A stretch of DNA of 64,000 nt from Bacillota bacterium (GTDB lineage: Bacteria; Bacillota; Sulfobacillia; JAJYWN01; JAJZPE01), in contig JAJYMC010000010.1 in the NCBI GenBank assembly GCA_021787335.1, forward strand, positions 62,001 to 126,000. Direction: 5' to 3'. How positions within the stretch are numbered: the first letter of the stretch is position 1; every line of letters starts with the position of its first letter. Below, one piece after another: positions 15,710 through 24,207 of this stretch. The position numbers and the translations under genes were made by a program. Under the pieces are notes generated by a model. It was not told where the DNA came from. It ran no database searches and saw only the letters and a list, made by a program, of their open reading frames with translations.

Positions 15710-17602
15710 TCAGGCCACGTAGTCGAGGGCGTGTCCGCCGGTCGGCCGGATGGCCGTCGGCGCCGGTCCGCGGGCCGGGGTCGCAACCCCGCCGGCGGTC
15801 CGCACGGCCGCCTGGGAGAAACTCCCCCAACCGGTCCCGCGGTCCCAACCTTGCCGTCCCCAGGCCGCCGCGCCCTGCCCCATCATCTGGGCGGAGAAGG
15901 CGTCCTGGCCGAGGGTCACGGCGATGTGGTCGGTCCGCAGTCCCTGCCCGGCGAGGGCCTCCTTCAGTTGCGGAAGGGCTGCCTCGAGGGCCTCTTTCAC
16001 CATCTGGTTCTGGGTCGTCAGGTGGGCGGTCACCCCGCCGCGCTCGACGATGACCCGCAGGTTCAACGGTCCCAGGTACTCCGGCTTCAGCTGGACTCTC
16101 ATCTCGCCGCCGTTCCCGTCCCCACGGGCGCTGGCCCTGGCGACGATCTGCTTGATGAGGTCGCTCGGGTCCGGCCGCGTGCTCGCCGGCTTGCCGTCCT
16201 CCGCGCCGCTCGCGCGGGCTTCGGTCGTCTTGGTGGTCCGGGCGTCCTGGCCGGTGGTCCGGTTCAGTTGTCCGGCGGTCGGGTCGTCCATGGTCCGCGG
16301 CCGGTCGGCGTTCGCGGCCCCGGGCTCTCCGCCCGCCTTCCGCGTCTCGGTCCGTCCGGTCGCACCGCCCTCGGCGGCCCGCCCCGTTCCGTCGACCCGG
16401 TCCTTGGCGACCGACTTCAGGTCGGCTCTCGCCAGTCCTTCGGTCGTCCCCACCTCGGCGCTCTGGGCCGTCCCGGTGACCCCGGCCGTCTGGCCCGCGT
16501 CCCCATCGGCTTCACCGTCCTTCCGGTCCCCCGCCGTCCGGGGTGTCTTGCCCGTCCTGGCGGCGGCGTCCGTCGCGGCCGGCTTCATCTGACTCGTCAC
16601 GTTTTCAAGATTCGGCGCCCGCGTCCCCGGCCCGTCCGGGTCGGTCGAGCCCTTGTCCATCGGGGCCTGCCCCTGGATCTGACCTTTGGTCTGGGTCTGG
16701 GTCTGGGTCTGGGTCTGGGCCGTGCTTGCCTCGGCTCCCCGGGCCGTCTGCCCGAGCCCGCTGGGGTTCATCCCCCGCGCGCCCTGGCCGTCATTCTTGG
16801 CCTGGTCCGCCGCGGCCGCTCCGGCCGTCGCTCGGGGGACCGTTCCGTCCGGCTCCGTCCGTCCGGCTTCGGCCTTGCCCACCGTCCCCTGGACCGCTGT
16901 GCCCTGAAGGTCCGGCGTGTCCTTGGAGACCGGTTGGGCCTGGGCGCCTGTCCGGACTGTCCCGCCCAACCCCTGGGCCTTTCCCCTCGCCTCGGCGATC
17001 ATCGCCTGGATGGCCTGGTCGCTTACGGCTTCGAGCGGGGAGGTGTCCGCGGCCGTCGCTTCAGCCTTCTTGGGCCAAACCCGACCGGCATCAGCGGTGG
17101 GCCCCTGCGGCTCCGTCCCGTCCTGGTTCGTCGGGGCGACTTCCTGGGGGGCGACCTTCTCGGTCGTCGGGCTCTGGGGTCCCCCGTTCGGCGTCTCCGC
17201 CGTCCGCTTCGTCCCCTCGGTGAGCCCCGCGGCCTTCGCGGCCTCTGATCTCGTTGAGCCGGTCTCGGTCACCCGTCCGTCTTCCCCGCCTCGCTCCCCG
17301 TCGCTTCTGACCTCCGCCCGCTCGGTCCGGCCGTTCTGGCCGGCCAGGGCGGCTCGCTCGGTCTGGTCCGGGGTCGGGTCCTGGCGGCGGCGCCCGGCGG
17401 TCCGGCTCTTAAGGCCGGCTCGCTCGGTCTTCGCCCACTTGGTCCCGTCCGCCCCGGCCCGCCTGAGGTGCTCGGCGAAGTCGCTGGTTCCGCCACGTTC
17501 GGTGCGTTCGGTCCGGTCGGTCCGGTCGCGCCGTCTCACCGGTTGCGCGGACGGGGTGTCCATAAGGCTCATGCTCATCGGTTCAAAATCCGCTTGAAAC
17601 AT
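15710..17602 (-). CDS. fliK: Flagellar hook-length control protein FliK
   Basis: 630 residues. Roughly the first 480 are disordered and rich in Thr, Glu, Arg, Ala, Gly and Asp, with a Thr-Gln repeat tract; the conserved C-terminal switch domain follows (MRVQLKPEYLGPLNLRVIVE, GGVTAHLTTQNQMVKEALEA, LPQLKEALAGQGL), which contacts FlhB. FliK is the secreted ruler that ends hook growth and triggers the substrate switch. ATG at 17602 behind GGAGGTG. The ruler region is long for the family and almost free of hydrophobic residues, as expected for a protein exported unfolded. Confidence 0.9.
   Translation of the reverse strand: MFQADFEPMSMSLMDTPSAQPVRRRDRTDRTERTERGGTSDFAEHLRRAGADGTKWAKTERAGLKSRTAGRRRQDPTPDQTERAALAGQNGRTERAEVRSDGERGGEDGRVTETGSTRSEAAKAAGLTEGTKRTAETPNGGPQSPTTEKVAPQEVAPTNQDGTEPQGPTADAGRVWPKKAEATAADTSPLEAVSDQAIQAMIAEARGKAQGLGGTVRTGAQAQPVSKDTPDLQGTAVQGTVGKAEAGRTEPDGTVPRATAGAAAADQAKNDGQGARGMNPSGLGQTARGAEASTAQTQTQTQTQTKGQIQGQAPMDKGSTDPDGPGTRAPNLENVTSQMKPAATDAAARTGKTPRTAGDRKDGEADGDAGQTAGVTGTAQSAEVGTTEGLARADLKSVAKDRVDGTGRAAEGGATGRTETRKAGGEPGAANADRPRTMDDPTAGQLNRTTGQDARTTKTTEARASGAEDGKPASTRPDPSDLIKQIVARASARGDGNGGEMRVQLKPEYLGPLNLRVIVERGGVTAHLTTQNQMVKEALEAALPQLKEALAGQGLRTDHIAVTLGQDAFSAQMMGQGAAAWGRQGWDRGTGWGSFSQAAVRTAGGVATPARGPAPTAIRPTGGHALDYVA
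16688..16720. repeat. Hexanucleotide tandem repeat inside fliK
   Basis: About five copies of GGTCTG on the plus strand, encoding Thr-Gln repeats on the minus-strand fliK. The unit is a multiple of three, so copy-number change would alter ruler length without frameshift. Confidence 0.9.
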
Positions 17603-17656
17603 CTCGTTCTCACCTCCTTTCGCCGTGGGCTTTCTATTGGATGAAGCTTGCTCTCG

Positions 17657-18358
17657 TCACTGTCCTGACTGGAGGGCCACCATCATCCGGCTCAGTCTGG
17701 CCGACGTCGCCGGGGACATGGCCCCGAGGACCCTGGCCGCCTGCCGCTCATCCATCCGGTTGAGGACGGCCACGACCAGTTCGTCGTCGAGCCGCTCGGT
17801 CACCGCCGCCACTTCGGTCGGTTTCATCTGGTCATACAGCCGGGCCAGCTTGTCAACGGTGTCTTTCTTGCTCTGCAGCTCCGACTGGAGCTTGGCCACG
17901 GCGGCTTCCTTCACGGCCAGCTGGGCCTCGCGGTCGGCCACTTCCTTGGTCTTGGCGTCCAGGGCGGCCTGGGCTTCCTGCAGGGCGGCCTCCCTGGCGG
18001 CCAGGTCGGCCTGGTCCTTGGCCAGCTTCTGGCGGTCCGCCTCGAGCGGGTCGACCTTGGCCGCCGGCTTGGCCCCGAAGACCTTGCCCACCACCGGCAA
18101 CCCGGCGAGGGTCTCCTTGGCCTTGGGGTTGACCGAGACGAGGACGAACGACCCGACCGCGACGACGATCCCCAGGACCAGGACCACCAGGAGCGCGGCC
18201 ATCAGGCCGCCGCCCTTCTTGCCCCGGTCGGCCTTCGGGTCCTTCTTGTCCTTCTTGCCTTTGCCTTTGCCTTTGCCCTTGCCCTGGTCTTCCGGCTCAG
18301 GCCCGCCAAGGATATCGGCCTTCGGGTCGAGATCATCGAGCAGCGATTCACGTCGCAT
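17657..18358 (-). CDS. MotE/YlxF-like membrane coiled-coil protein of the flagellar operon
   Basis: 233 residues: a basic N-terminal tail with alternating GKGKGKGKGK, one membrane helix (about residues 52-75), a long coiled coil (about 100-165; DRQKLAKDQADLAAREAAL, KEAAVAKLQSELQSKKDTV), then an MgtE-N-like helical domain (LYDQMKPTEVAAVTERLDDE, VLNRMDERQAARVLGAMSPA). This layout is that of MotE/YlxF proteins, which sit after fliJ in Bacillota; MotE of alpha-proteobacteria chaperones the periplasmic motor protein MotC. The role here is inferred from layout and place. Confidence 0.82.
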   Translation of the reverse strand: MRRESLLDDLDPKADILGGPEPEDQGKGKGKGKGKKDKKDPKADRGKKGGGLMAALLVVLVLGIVVAVGSFVLVSVNPKAKETLAGLPVVGKVFGAKPAAKVDPLEADRQKLAKDQADLAAREAALQEAQAALDAKTKEVADREAQLAVKEAAVAKLQSELQSKKDTVDKLARLYDQMKPTEVAAVTERLDDELVVAVLNRMDERQAARVLGAMSPATSARLSRMMVALQSGQ

Positions 18359-18416
18359 TCGTCCTCACCTCCGTCCTTATCCGACCTGTCATCCGCTTCC
18401 CGCGAGGTCTTTCGCC

Positions 18417-18869
18417 TCAGGCCGGGGTGCGCTTCCGCGCGGCTTCCCGCCCACCGACCTCGTCCAAGACCTTCTGCTCTTCGGCCAGGGCCTGCCGGGT
18501 GTGGTCGGCCTGCCGTTTGGCCTTCAGGTTCTCGAGGCTCTTGCGCTCCGTCCTTATCTCCAGGAGGGCCCGCATCTTCTCGGCGGCGACGGCGGCGGCC
18601 GCGGCCACCGCGGCCTGTCCCTGTTCCCGATCGGCCCCCAACTTCTTCAGGTAATCCCGGTGCTTCTTGATCTCGGTCACGTTGGCCGGGTGCCGCTCCA
18701 GCTCCCGGGTCCTGGTCATCGTCTGCACCAGGTGGACCTCGATGAGGGTCAGGCGCCGGTGTTCCTCTTCCTCGCGGCGCCGGGCCTCGGCCAGCTCGGC
18801 CTCGGCGGCCTTCTCGCGGGAGAGGCAGAGCCGCAGGAGCTTTTCCAGCCGGAACGTGAAGCGCTTCAA
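18417..18869 (-). CDS. fliJ: Flagellar export chaperone FliJ
   Basis: 150 residues, almost wholly a charged antiparallel coiled coil beginning FTFRLEKLLRLCLSREKAAE, the usual FliJ start. FliJ inserts into the FliI ATPase ring like the gamma subunit of F-ATPase and links it to FlhA. The TTG start at 18869 overlaps the fliI stop by four bases (TTGA). Length and heptad pattern fit the family. Confidence 0.88.
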   Translation of the reverse strand: MKRFTFRLEKLLRLCLSREKAAEAELAEARRREEEEHRRLTLIEVHLVQTMTRTRELERHPANVTEIKKHRDYLKKLGADREQGQAAVAAAAAVAAEKMRALLEIRTERKSLENLKAKRQADHTRQALAEEQKVLDEVGGREAARKRTPA

Positions 18870-20260
18870 TTCGCGTCACCCCGTGTTCCGCCGGCCAGTC
18901 CCAGGAGGTGCTCTCGGGTCGCCTGGAAGTCGGCCCTCTCGAAGACGTCCTGCCTCAGGAAGGCCCGCACCGGCTCGATCTTCGCCTTGGCCCGGTCGAT
19001 GCCGGGGTTCGAACCATCGACGTAGGCCCCGATGTTGATGAGGTCGGCCGCGTCCTGATAGGTCGAGAGGACGTTGCGGACCTCGGAGGCCGCCTCCCGG
19101 TGCTCCTTGGGGACGACGTCGATCATCAGGCGGCTGACACTTCCGAGGATGTCGATGGCCGGGTAGAGGTTCTGGGCGGCGATGGCCCGGGAAAGGAGGA
19201 TGTGTCCGTCGAGGATGCCCCGGACCGTGTCGGTGACCGGCTCGGTGATGTCGTCCCCGTCGACGAGGACCGTGTAGAACCCGGTGATGCTGCCCCGCCT
19301 GGCCGTCCCCGAGCGCTCCAGGAGCTTCGGGAGGATGGAGAAGACCGAGGGGGTGTAACCCCGCGTGGCCGGCGGCTCGCCGACGGCCAGTCCCACTTCG
19401 CGCTGGGCCATGGCGAACCGGGTGACCGAGTCCATCATCAGGAGGACGTCCAGGCCGCTGTCGCGGAAGAACTCGGCGATGGCCGTGGCCACGAAGGCCG
19501 CCTTGATCCGGACCAGCGCGGGCTGGTCCGAGGTGGCCACCACGACCACCGAGCGCTTGAGGCCCTCGGGACCGAGGTCCTTCTCGAGGAAATCGCGGAC
19601 CTCGCGGCCGCGCTCCCCGACCAGGGCCACCACGCTGACGTCGGCCTCGGTGTTACGGGCGATCATCCCCAGGAGGGTGCTCTTGCCGACGCCGCTCCCG
19701 GCGAAGATCCCGAGACGCTGCCCCTTGCCGCAGGTGAGGAGGCCATCGATGGCCCGCACGCCGACCGCCAGGTGTTCCTGGATACGCGGCCGGTCGAGCG
19801 GCTTCGGGGGGGCGTTGTGGGCGGCGTACTGGGCCTCTTCCGCCAGTGGTCCGACCCCGTCGATGGGGCGCCCGAGCCCGTCGACCACCCGGCCCAGAAG
19901 GGCCCGGCCGACCCCCACGCGGAGCGGCTCGCCGGTGGCCACGACCTCGCAACCGGGGCCGATGCCGCCCATCTCGCCGAGGGGCATCAGGAGGACGCGG
20001 TCGTTGCGGAACCCGACGACCTCGGCCGGGATCGGCTCGGCGCTGCCGCGCGGGAAGAGGTGGCAGAGCTCGCCGACGTTGACCCCCGGGCCGTCGGACT
20101 CGATGAGGAGCCCGATGACCTGGGTCACCCGGCCGTTGAGGGCGAGGATATCCGTCTTGTCAAGGAGCTTCAGGTAGCTATCGGCTTCGAAGCGGCCGGC
20201 CCTGGCGGGCTCGGCCTCCGGGGATTCGGCTTTGGCGGACCCGGCCTTCTTACTTCTCAC
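18866..20260 (-). CDS. fliI: Flagellum-specific ATPase FliI
   Basis: 464 residues, related to F1-ATPase beta. Walker A is GIFAGSGVGKSTLLGMIARN (about residues 190-209), Walker B LDVLLMMDSVTRFAMAQREV, and the family signature PPATRGYTPSVFSILPKLLE follows. FliI hexamers energise and organise delivery of export substrates. GTG start at 20260; its first 11 bases overlap the end of fliH. The first 25 residues are an Ala/Glu/Lys-rich extension before the FliI N-terminal domain. Confidence 0.96.
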   Translation of the reverse strand: MRSKKAGSAKAESPEAEPARAGRFEADSYLKLLDKTDILALNGRVTQVIGLLIESDGPGVNVGELCHLFPRGSAEPIPAEVVGFRNDRVLLMPLGEMGGIGPGCEVVATGEPLRVGVGRALLGRVVDGLGRPIDGVGPLAEEAQYAAHNAPPKPLDRPRIQEHLAVGVRAIDGLLTCGKGQRLGIFAGSGVGKSTLLGMIARNTEADVSVVALVGERGREVRDFLEKDLGPEGLKRSVVVVATSDQPALVRIKAAFVATAIAEFFRDSGLDVLLMMDSVTRFAMAQREVGLAVGEPPATRGYTPSVFSILPKLLERSGTARRGSITGFYTVLVDGDDITEPVTDTVRGILDGHILLSRAIAAQNLYPAIDILGSVSRLMIDVVPKEHREAASEVRNVLSTYQDAADLINIGAYVDGSNPGIDRAKAKIEPVRAFLRQDVFERADFQATREHLLGLAGGTRGDAN

Positions 20261-20987
20261 TGTTCATCACGTCCCGGAGGGCCCTCTCGGCCCGGGCCAG
20301 TTGCCGCTCGAGCCGGGCGTCGACGCTGCCCCGCGGGCCGTCGACGACGCAACCTCCGGGTTCGATGGTCGGGTCCTCGGTGATGGTCAGCCTCTTCAGC
20401 CCTCGGGCGGCGGCCCGCAGTTCCTGGCGCCGCTCCTCGAGCTCGACCGCGTCGCGGGGGTTGGCCCGGATGGTCAGTTCCTCTTCGTCGCGGACCTTCT
20501 TGACCGCGTCGAGGGCGGCGCGGAAGGCCATCTGCGAATCGTCCTCGGTGGCCTCGCGGATGATCTTGTGGGCCACCGCCAGGGCCAGTCGGAGGATCTC
20601 GGGACGGGCTTCGGCGATTATCTCCTCGCGCTCGGCGCGGGCGGTCTCGAGAACCTGCCCGGCCTCGGCGATGATGGCGCGGCTCTCTTCCTGGGCCAGG
20701 CGCAGACCCTCTTCGCGGCCGGCGGCGAGCCCCTTCTCGTGGGCCTCACGCTCGATGGTCGCCGCTTCGTCCCGGGCGTTGGCCACGATGGCCTCGGCCT
20801 CGGCCCGCGCCTCGGCGTCCTTGACCAGCCGGGCCGCGGGCTCGGCGTGGACCTCAGACATGGTCGAGGTCTCGATGGCCCCGCCGGCGCCGTCCCGGAC
20901 GACGACCTTGACGGAGGAACCAGCCGTGGACACCAGCCTCGGCATCCCGCTGTAGAGCTTCCTGGCCTTGATGACTCTAGACGACAA
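20250..20987 (-). CDS. fliH: Flagellar assembly protein FliH
   Basis: 245 residues. Long Ala/Glu-rich helix with coiled-coil character (about residues 55-130; RLVKDAEARAEAEAIVANAR and similar), then a C-terminal domain related to V/F-ATPase subunit E (RLALAVAHKIIREATEDDSQ, DPTIEPGGCVVDGPRGSVDA). FliH binds FliI and tethers it to the C-ring. The start is set at TTG 20987, five bases after GGAGGTGA; the frame is open further upstream, but that part is a shadow of fliG. Overlaps the fliG stop by 11 bases. Confidence 0.92.
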   Translation of the reverse strand: MSSRVIKARKLYSGMPRLVSTAGSSVKVVVRDGAGGAIETSTMSEVHAEPAARLVKDAEARAEAEAIVANARDEAATIEREAHEKGLAAGREEGLRLAQEESRAIIAEAGQVLETARAEREEIIAEARPEILRLALAVAHKIIREATEDDSQMAFRAALDAVKKVRDEEELTIRANPRDAVELEERRQELRAAARGLKRLTITEDPTIEPGGCVVDGPRGSVDARLERQLARAERALRDVMNSEK

Positions 20988-21993
20988 GCTCGTCACCTCC
21001 ACCGCGGGCAACCACGATCTCGCCCTCTTCTTCGAGCTTACGGATGATGTTGACGATCTTCTGCTGGGCCTCCTCGACCGACCGCAGCCGGACCGGACCG
21101 AGGTAATCCATGTTCTCCTGCAGGTTGTCGACGGCGCGTTTGGAGATGTTCTTGAAGATCTTGTTCTTGACGTCATCGGAGGCTACCTTGAGGGCCAGCG
21201 GCAGGTCCTTGGAGAGGTCCACGTCGCGAAGGACCCGCTGGATGGACCGGTCATCGAGGAGGATGATGTCCTCGAAGACGAACATCTTCTTCTTTATCTC
21301 TTCGGCCAGTTCGGGGTCCTGGACCTCGAGGGTCTCGATGATCGACTTCTCGGTGCTGCGGTCGACGTAGTTGAGGACGCCGACCACCGTGTCGACCCCG
21401 CCCGCCGCCGCGTAGTCCTGGGTCATCAGCGACGAGAGCTTGCGTTCGAGGACCTTCTCGACCTCCCGGAGGATCTCCGGCGAGGTCCGGTCCATCGTCG
21501 CGATCCGCCTGGCCACGTCGGCCTGGCGTTCCGGCGAGAGCGACTGGAGGATGACCGAGGCCTGCTGGGGGTTCAGGTAGGCCATGATGAGGGCGACGGT
21601 CTGCGGGCTCTCCCCCTGGATGAAGTTCAGAAGCTGGCTCGGGTCGGTCTTCCGAATCAGGTCGAACGGCCGGACCTGGAGGGTGGTCGTCAGGCGGTGC
21701 AGGATGTCGACCGCCTTCTGGGTCCCGAGGGCCTTGTCCAGGATCTCTCGGGCATAGTCGATGCCGCCCTGGTCGATGTACTCCTGCGCGGTGCAGAGGG
21801 CGTGGAACTCGTCCATGACCTTCTCCCGCGCCTCGTAGGGGATCTTCTTGAGGCTGGCGATCTCCAGAGTGAGCTGCTCGATGTCGTCCTCGCCGAGGTA
21901 CTTGAGGACCTTCGCCGAGTTCTCGGTGCCCAGGGCGATCAGGAGGATGGCCGCTTTTTGTTTTCCGGAGAGCCCACCTGGCGCTCTAGCCAA
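20977..21993 (-). CDS. fliG: Flagellar motor switch protein FliG
   Basis: 338 residues with N, M and C domains: KQKAAILLIALGTENSAKVL at the start, the M-domain motif written ESPQ (usual EHPQ) at about residue 127 in FIQGESPQTVALIMAYLNPQ, and the torque domain with MFVFEDIILLDDRSIQRVLR and GPVRLRSVEEAQQKIV. FliG binds FliF and meets the stator; the charged torque residues appear present. TTG start at 21993. The His-to-Ser change in EHPQ lies at the FliM contact and may be a lineage variant. Confidence 0.96.
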   Translation of the reverse strand: MARAPGGLSGKQKAAILLIALGTENSAKVLKYLGEDDIEQLTLEIASLKKIPYEAREKVMDEFHALCTAQEYIDQGGIDYAREILDKALGTQKAVDILHRLTTTLQVRPFDLIRKTDPSQLLNFIQGESPQTVALIMAYLNPQQASVILQSLSPERQADVARRIATMDRTSPEILREVEKVLERKLSSLMTQDYAAAGGVDTVVGVLNYVDRSTEKSIIETLEVQDPELAEEIKKKMFVFEDIILLDDRSIQRVLRDVDLSKDLPLALKVASDDVKNKIFKNISKRAVDNLQENMDYLGPVRLRSVEEAQQKIVNIIRKLEEEGEIVVARGGGDELVV

Positions 21994-22011
21994 TGTCCTG
22001 TCTCCCTCTCT

Positions 22012-23562
22012 CTACTCTTCAGCCAACCAGGTCTTGAGGAGCTTGGCGAACTCCTCCGGTTTCTTCTTGGCGAGTTGGTCGATCTGGTCGTGGAGCCGCC
22101 GCCGCTCGGCTTCCTCGGGGGGTAGATCCTCGCCGATATCGGCGATGATCTGCGCCCGTCGCTCCTTGCTGGTGAAGACGTCGCTGAGGATCTCCTCGCG
22201 CTTCTTCCCGCTGCCGAAGAGGATCCGCCAGAGGACGAAGCCGACCACCAGGGCCAACGCCCCGCGCACCGCCAGGCTCGTCCACCGGTTCTGCTTGCTG
22301 GCCCGGGTCATGTCGGCGGCGACCGCGTCGGCCATGCTGGTATCGAACTTGATGCCGCTGACGGTGATCTGGTCATTGCGGGCCGTGTCGAAGCCGATGG
22401 CCGAACGGACCGTGTCCTCGATGGCCGTCTGCTCCTTGGCCGAGAGGTCGCGGTTGACGACCACGGCCACCGACAGACGCTTGACCGTCCCGGGGGCGAC
22501 GACCGTGTGTTCCTTGATGTTGTTGATCTCGTAGGTCTTGCTCGTCTGCCGCTTCTCCGAGCTCGAGTTCCCGCCGCCCGTGGTCTGGGCGTAGCCCGGG
22601 ATGTTCGAGGTCGTGCCGGCCGGGCCGCTCGGTGACCCGCTGGCTCCCGACATCGTCTCTTCGAGTTCCTCGATGGTCCGGACGATCCCGGTGGTGTTGT
22701 CGATGGGCTCGAAGAGGTCCTTGTCGACGACCTTCTCATCGAAGTTCAGCTCGGCGGTGACCCTGGCGACCACCTGGCCGGGGCCGAGGACCTGCTCGAG
22801 CAGGGTCTGCAGACTCTTCTCGAGGTCCTTCTGGAAGGTCTGCTGAACCGCGAGGAGACCGGTGGTGACCTGTTCGGTCGTCCCGGACTCGCCGTCGAGG
22901 TCGGCCGAGAGGAGGTTGCCGTGGACGTCGATGACCGAGACGTCCTCCGGCTTGAGCCCCTCGACGCTGCGCGAGACGAGGTTGACGACGCCCTTGATCT
23001 GGCTCTTCCCAATGGTGGCGCCCGGCTTCAATTTAAGGAAGACGGCCGCGGTGGCCGGTTTGGCCATGGTCACGAAGTAGCTCTGCTCGGGAAGGACGAT
23101 ATGGACGCGGGCCTCTTCGACCTCGGCGATCTGCTGGATGGTCCGGGTCAGCTCGCCTTGAAGGGCCCGGATGTAGTTCACCCGGCGCTCGAAGTCCGTC
23201 GCGCCGAGCTTGGTCTGGTCGATGATCTCGAAACCGACCACGCCGCCCCGCGGGAGCCCCTGCCCGGCGAGGGCGAGCCTGGTCGAGTAGACGTCCTTGG
23301 CTGGGACCTGGATGCTCGTGCCGCCGTCGGCCAGCTTGTACGGGGTCTTCTGGGACTGCAGGACCTTGACGATCTCCGCCGCGTCCTGTTCGGCGAGGCT
23401 GGAGAAGACCGTGGCGTACTGCGGGCCGCGGGCGTAGAGGACGCTCCAGAGGGCCAGGGTCAGCACGACGACAAGGGCCGCCCCGGTCACGAGGACCCGT
23501 TGACGGGTGGTCAGGCGAGACCAGGTGCTGGTTATCTGGCGGCGGATAAGGTTGAAATCCAA
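22012..23562 (-). CDS. fliF: Flagellar MS-ring protein FliF
   Basis: 516 residues: N-terminal membrane helix (about 25-45), ring-building domains with LAGQGLPRGGVVGFEIIDQT and ARVHIVLPEQS, a Gly/Ser-rich loop near residues 305-330, a second membrane helix (about 430-450), and the C-terminal tail that binds FliG (KKPEEFAKLLKTWLAEE). FliF forms the MS ring, the first basal structure built, around the export gate. TTG start at 23562 with GGAGGTG six bases upstream. An unusually long spacer separates it from fliE. Confidence 0.96.
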   Translation of the reverse strand: MDFNLIRRQITSTWSRLTTRQRVLVTGAALVVVLTLALWSVLYARGPQYATVFSSLAEQDAAEIVKVLQSQKTPYKLADGGTSIQVPAKDVYSTRLALAGQGLPRGGVVGFEIIDQTKLGATDFERRVNYIRALQGELTRTIQQIAEVEEARVHIVLPEQSYFVTMAKPATAAVFLKLKPGATIGKSQIKGVVNLVSRSVEGLKPEDVSVIDVHGNLLSADLDGESGTTEQVTTGLLAVQQTFQKDLEKSLQTLLEQVLGPGQVVARVTAELNFDEKVVDKDLFEPIDNTTGIVRTIEELEETMSGASGSPSGPAGTTSNIPGYAQTTGGGNSSSEKRQTSKTYEINNIKEHTVVAPGTVKRLSVAVVVNRDLSAKEQTAIEDTVRSAIGFDTARNDQITVSGIKFDTSMADAVAADMTRASKQNRWTSLAVRGALALVVGFVLWRILFGSGKKREEILSDVFTSKERRAQIIADIGEDLPPEEAERRRLHDQIDQLAKKKPEEFAKLLKTWLAEE

Positions 23563-23863
23563 GCGTCACACCTCCGGAGCGAACGGGGACGGGAGACTGT
23601 CGGTCGAGCGGGCCCGGTCGGGAAAGACAAAGAGGGGGTGAAACCCACCGGGCCGCCTTGCGTCCTTCCGGTCCCGCGAAGGACCGAAAAGACAACAAGA
23701 GTAACCTCCATGTTATGAAGGGACCATTCTGGCCCCAGCCGCCATCCTTGGCGTATACGGGCCCGGGGGTTCCACCCCCCCGGCGACTGACTATGGGCGC
23801 TTCCTCGGTCCCGGCCGCGACGGCGGCCGGCGGCGGCTGAATTCCTTCGAGCTGGGCTGGCTC
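23563..23863 (-). other. 301-bp hairpin-rich spacer between fliE and fliF
   Basis: These genes normally almost touch. On the minus strand the gap contains several strong stem-loops, including a G-rich/C-rich pair around 23760-23785, GGTCC-TTCGC-GGACC-type pairing near 23668-23685 and CGCC/GGCG near 23745-23760, but no long U run. A 59-codon reading frame starts at about 23710 without a ribosome site. I see no family I can name; it may be a processing or regulatory RNA element. Confidence 0.4.
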
Positions 23864-24193
23864 CTACACCGGCATCCTCATGATCTCCTGGTAGGCGTCG
23901 ATGACCTTGTTGCGGACCTGGATCGCCAGCTGCAGGGCCAGGTCGGCCTTCTCGGTCATGATCATCACCTGGTGGATATCGGTCACCTTGCCGGCGGCCA
24001 GGTCGGCCCCGGCCTGCTCGGCCTGGAGCTGCATCTGGTTGACATCCCCCACCGCCTGCTTGAGGAGGTCGGCGAAGGAGGTCCCACCGGTCGCGGCGTC
24101 CCCGACGGCGGCGCCGGTACCGGCACCGGCCGCACCGGTCGAGCCCGTCGACAGCGGCGCGGGGAGCCTGGGCATCGTCAGGTCGATCTTCAT
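23864..24193 (-). CDS. fliE: Flagellar hook-basal body protein FliE
   Basis: 109 residues. A Gly/Ala-rich N-terminus is followed by the conserved helical part (GTSFADLLKQAVGDVNQMQL, DIHQVMIMTEKADLALQLAI, QVRNKVIDAYQEIMRMPV). FliE links the MS ring to the rod and is the first axial protein exported. ATG at 24193, 14 bases after the flgC stop. Standard place after flgC. Confidence 0.94.
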   Translation of the reverse strand: MKIDLTMPRLPAPLSTGSTGAAGAGTGAAVGDAATGGTSFADLLKQAVGDVNQMQLQAEQAGADLAAGKVTDIHQVMIMTEKADLALQLAIQVRNKVIDAYQEIMRMPV

Positions 24194-24207
24194 TCTTCAC
24201 GCCCCCC

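Noticed and set aside
20988-21176. N-terminal extension of FliH in the same frame
   Set aside because: Lies inside fliG on the same strand and is Arg/Ser-rich shadow sequence; a strong ribosome site marks TTG 20987 as the start.
23655-23665. GGACGCAAGGC on the minus strand in the fliE-fliF gap, like part of a second c-di-GMP-I riboswitch
   Set aside because: The essential GGGCAAACC block is missing upstream and the pairing partners do not fit, so I do not call an aptamer.
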